NCBI GenBank assembly: GCA_902462525.1
Contig: CABQCA010000084.1
Coordinates: forward strand, 1 to 9,968
Source: an uncultured Porphyromonadaceae bacterium
GTDB lineage: Bacteria > Bacteroidota > Bacteroidia > Bacteroidales > Muribaculaceae
Direction of reading: 5' to 3'
Length of the DNA: 9,968 nucleotides
Position numbers and translations under genes: made by a program
Notes under the pieces: model-generated
Told to the model about the DNA's origin: nothing
What the model saw: only the letters and a program-made list of their open reading frames with translations
The model's database searches: none
Shown: piece by piece, positions 8,470-9,968 of the stretch
Layout: every line of letters starts with the position of its first letter
How positions within the stretch are numbered: the stretch's first letter is position 1

Positions 8470-8952
8470 ATGAAAAAGTATCTCCTCTTTTTATTGGCGA
8501 TTCTGCCAATGACGGTAATGTTCTCCGCCTGTAGCGATGACGATGATTTGCCCAATGTAGACTTTACCCTCAGCTACGAGGGTGCCACCGATGTAGACGG
8601 TGTGCTCTATGTGGTTCAGAATACCGACTTTTCAGTAACCGGAATCACCGTCACCAACCGCGAGGAAGGCAAGGGCGCAGGTATAAGCAATGCCAATTAC
8701 TATTGGGATTTTATCTACCAAGGTACTTCGATCCAGCCTCCTTATGGCTTCCAGTTTGAAATCTCGGAGAATGTTCCTGTCGGCCGTCATGTGCTTGGCA
8801 TCGAATGTCCCGTCTTTGCAGTAGACAAGACACTCGCACAGGCATATGTCCAGTACAATGTTCAGGTCGTAGCTTCTGCCGACGACATTCCTCAAGGTGG
8901 CGAAGCCACTTCAACCACAACGCCCAAAGTAAGCAAAACCACCGATAAATAA
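8470..8952 (+). CDS. Small surface-exposed lipoprotein, family not recognised
   Basis: This 160-residue lipoprotein has a type II signal peptide: MKK, a hydrophobic stretch, then lipobox FSAC with the lipidated Cys21. The five residues after the Cys are SDDDD, matching the lipoprotein export signal described for Bacteroides that directs lipoproteins to the cell surface. The mature part (~28-140) alternates short hydrophobic and polar stretches, suggesting a single beta-sandwich (Ig-like) domain. Its two Trp/Tyr-rich segments (YYWDFIYQG and PPYGFQFEI) could form a binding face. The tail (~142-160) is Gly/Thr/Ser/Lys-rich and probably unstructured. It starts 73 bp after clpB with no terminator between, so read-through from clpB is possible. 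The AT-rich run just before the ATG is typical of Bacteroidetes translation starts. I do not recognise the family and cannot assign a function beyond location. Confidence 0.88.
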   Translation: MKKYLLFLLAILPMTVMFSACSDDDDLPNVDFTLSYEGATDVDGVLYVVQNTDFSVTGITVTNREEGKGAGISNANYYWDFIYQGTSIQPPYGFQFEISENVPVGRHVLGIECPVFAVDKTLAQAYVQYNVQVVASADDIPQGGEATSTTTPKVSKTTDK

Positions 8953-8972
8953 TATAGTCGGAGTATATCTCT

Positions 8973-9013
8973 ACTGCCCCCGAAGGAAATCCTTTCGAGG
9001 GCAGTTTTATTTT
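8973..9013 (+). terminator. Hairpin terminator after the lipoprotein gene
   Basis: ACTGCCC (8973-8979) pairs with GGGCAGT (8999-9005). The stem continues inward, after one C/A mismatch, through CGAAGG (8981-8986) with CCTTTCG (8991-8997, one bulged T) and closes on the loop AAAT. A T-rich tail follows. It lies 20 bp after the lipoprotein stop codon. Confidence 0.85.
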
Positions 9014-9081
9014 GTCGCTTTTATTGAACCATGGAGAACATTGACATTTCTTTTTTTGAATGACTGTCGTTGTTTATGTGG

Positions 9082-9253
9082 GTTCCGATATTGGCGGATT
9101 GGTTATCGGACATATGCAGACTGCCATAAATAATGGCGGCGTTCCGTCTTTTTTGCACTTGCCAGTCGAATCTGTGCATATTTTTTGAATATAGTTATTA
9201 GTTTTTAGAAGAAGTTCCGTTATATTTAGATACAGATTCGGACAATAGTTCCG
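9082..9253 (+). repeat. Four dispersed copies of GTTCCG
   Basis: GTTCCG occurs at 9082-9087, 9141-9146, 9214-9219 and 9248-9253. The first, third and fourth are followed within two bases by ATAT. At random about 0.04 copies would be expected in 172 bases, so this looks non-random, although spacing is irregular (59, 73 and 34 bases). The sites could bind a regulator of the downstream sigma factor gene. Confidence 0.35.
9084..9110. repeat. 7-bp inverted repeat TCCGATA / TATCGGA
   Basis: TCCGATA (9084-9090) and TATCGGA (9104-9110) are perfect inverted copies with a 13-base spacer, about 190 bp before the sigma factor start. With no T run after it, a regulator-binding site is more plausible than a terminator. 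It could also be chance. Confidence 0.4.
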
Positions 9254-9299
9254 GATATCAAATTCCAATTCGCTTTAAATCTATAACCATGTGTTTTGA

Positions 9300-9875
9300 A
9301 TGATGAATGATGCTGAATTATGGAGCAAGGTCTTGAACGGTGATATGACAGCTTTGTCGCTGTTGTATAAGCAGAACTATAACCTGTTGTTTAACTGGGG
9401 TATGAGGTTCGTTCCCGATGAGGAATTTGTCAAAGACTGCATTCAGGATGTGTTCGTCAAGATATGCAGCAGCCGAAAACTATCTTCAACTCCGTATGTG
9501 AGGTCTTATCTTCTGACATCATTGCGTAACATGATTTTTGACCGGGCCGCGTCTTCACACGATGATGTGTCAATCTCCGGGCGGCTGTTTGAGATTGATG
9601 ACAATGACTCTGGAATTGAGATGCTTTTCAAAGATGACGATGACTCGCGGATGCTGGGACGCCGGCTTGTCATGGCATACAACTCTCTGACATATAATCA
9701 GCGAGTGTCCGTTTACCTCAGATATGTCCGCGGTCTGTCGTATAAGGAGATTGCCGCTGTGATGGAAATGAATCCGCAGTCTGCGATGAATCTTGTGTCC
9801 AGGGCTCTCAAATCTCTTCGGTCAGAGATGGGAGCAACACCGTTCCTGGTTTATTTATGCATGTTATTGTCATAA
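9300..9875 (+). CDS. ECF-type (sigma-70 family) RNA polymerase sigma factor
   Basis: This 191-residue ECF sigma factor redirects RNA polymerase to a specific set of promoters. Sigma region 2 covers ~8-80, with FVKDCIQDVFVKI as the conserved region 2.2 core-binding helix and SLRNMIFDRA at the end of region 2.4. An acidic linker rich in Asp (~95-117) follows. Region 4 (~125-178) carries the helix-turn-helix: YNSLTYNQRVSVYLRYVRGL, then SYKEIAAVMEMNPQSAMNLV, then SRALKSLR. The C-terminus is short and hydrophobic. Two adjacent ATGs (9300 and 9303) are both possible starts. In Bacteroidales such genes often precede a FecR-type anti-sigma factor and SusC/SusD nutrient-uptake genes, but no such partner is visible before the window ends. 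The family is secure. The signal and targets are unknown. Confidence 0.92.
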   Translation: MMNDAELWSKVLNGDMTALSLLYKQNYNLLFNWGMRFVPDEEFVKDCIQDVFVKICSSRKLSSTPYVRSYLLTSLRNMIFDRAASSHDDVSISGRLFEIDDNDSGIEMLFKDDDDSRMLGRRLVMAYNSLTYNQRVSVYLRYVRGLSYKEIAAVMEMNPQSAMNLVSRALKSLRSEMGATPFLVYLCMLLS

Positions 9876-9968
9876 TGTGAGTAGGAATTCTGAAAGATTC
9901 CGTTAATATATATACCTGTTGGTTGAATTAGATTAGTGAATATTTTATATGCCCAATCGGACGATGAT
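9876..9968 (+). other. Region after the sigma factor gene, possible next gene start at 9949
   Basis: This short AT-rich stretch shows no convincing terminator: a GGAAT/ATTCC pair near 9888-9901 lacks a T run. An ATG at 9949 opens a frame to the window end (six codons visible: MPNRTM), preceded by an AT-rich run typical of starts in this group. That is too little to identify a gene. An anti-sigma factor gene is a reasonable expectation but is not shown. Confidence 0.25.

Larger units (their letters stand above)
9014..9299. other. Intergenic region upstream of the sigma factor gene
   Basis: No credible gene lies here; a 64-codon frame on the minus strand (9074-9268) has no recognisable features. 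The stretch is AT-rich with several T runs. A TTTG at 9152-9155 followed by TATTTTTTG at 9179-9187 loosely resembles a Bacteroidetes promoter (TTTG, ~20 bases, TAnnTTTG), but both the spacing and the -7 match are imperfect. It also holds the inverted repeat and GTTCCG copies listed separately, so it probably contains the control region of the sigma factor gene. Confidence 0.5.

Noticed and set aside
9152..9187. Bacteroidetes housekeeping promoter TTTG / TATTTTTTG
   Set aside because: The spacing is about 23 bases and the -7 box has one T too many, so it is mentioned only as a weak possibility.
9074..9268. 64-codon minus-strand frame in the intergenic region
   Set aside because: No recognisable motifs, low-quality composition, and it overlaps the repeat-containing control region.
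9888..9901. Possible terminator hairpin GGAAT/ATTCC after the sigma factor gene
   Set aside because: The stem is only 5 bp and no T run follows.
1..9968. CRISPR arrays, tRNA or rRNA genes, insertion sequences
   Set aside because: No regularly spaced repeats, cloverleaf-like sequences, transposase genes or terminal inverted repeats were seen.

Overview
The window looks like Bacteroidales chromosome, of roughly balanced GC. The evidence is: start codons preceded by A/T-rich stretches rather than clear Shine-Dalgarno sites; a lipoprotein whose lipid-anchored Cys is followed by SDDDD, the Bacteroides-type surface-export signal; a long RecQ and a ClpX of Bacteroidetes character; and a small ECF sigma factor of the kind common in gut Bacteroidales. 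Family-level placement (for example Muribaculaceae) would be a guess.

Layout, all genes on the + strand. (1) Positions 1-5631 form a tight gene string: the 3' part of clpX (its start lies before the window), recQ, a kinase-RapZ fusion gene, and a MurU-like nucleotidyltransferase. The gaps are 48 bp, 14 bp and a 4-bp ATGA overlap, and the string ends at a strong intrinsic terminator (5653-5686). (2) A compact control region (5685-5763) holds a 10-bp palindrome, a near-perfect sigma-54 (-24/-12) promoter and an 8-bp inverted repeat in the predicted leader. It precedes clpB (5805-8396), which is followed after 73 bp by a small surface lipoprotein gene and a second hairpin terminator (8973-9013). 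(3) A 347-bp intergenic region carrying GTTCCG repeats and an inverted repeat leads to an ECF sigma factor gene (9300-9875). A further gene may begin at 9949.

How the genes relate. ClpX and ClpB are AAA+ protein-quality-control machines: ClpX is the unfoldase for ClpP protease and ClpB is the disaggregase. The most unusual pair is 3458-5631. It encodes an AmgK-like amino-sugar kinase fused to the C-terminal domain of RapZ (the GlcN6P-sensing part of the enterobacterial regulator), translationally coupled to a MurU-like uridylyltransferase. This suggests a cell-wall amino-sugar salvage route (MurNAc to MurNAc-1-P to UDP-MurNAc) with a built-in metabolite sensor. The other notable point is that clpB appears to be under RpoN control, which is not the usual arrangement for a heat-shock disaggregase.
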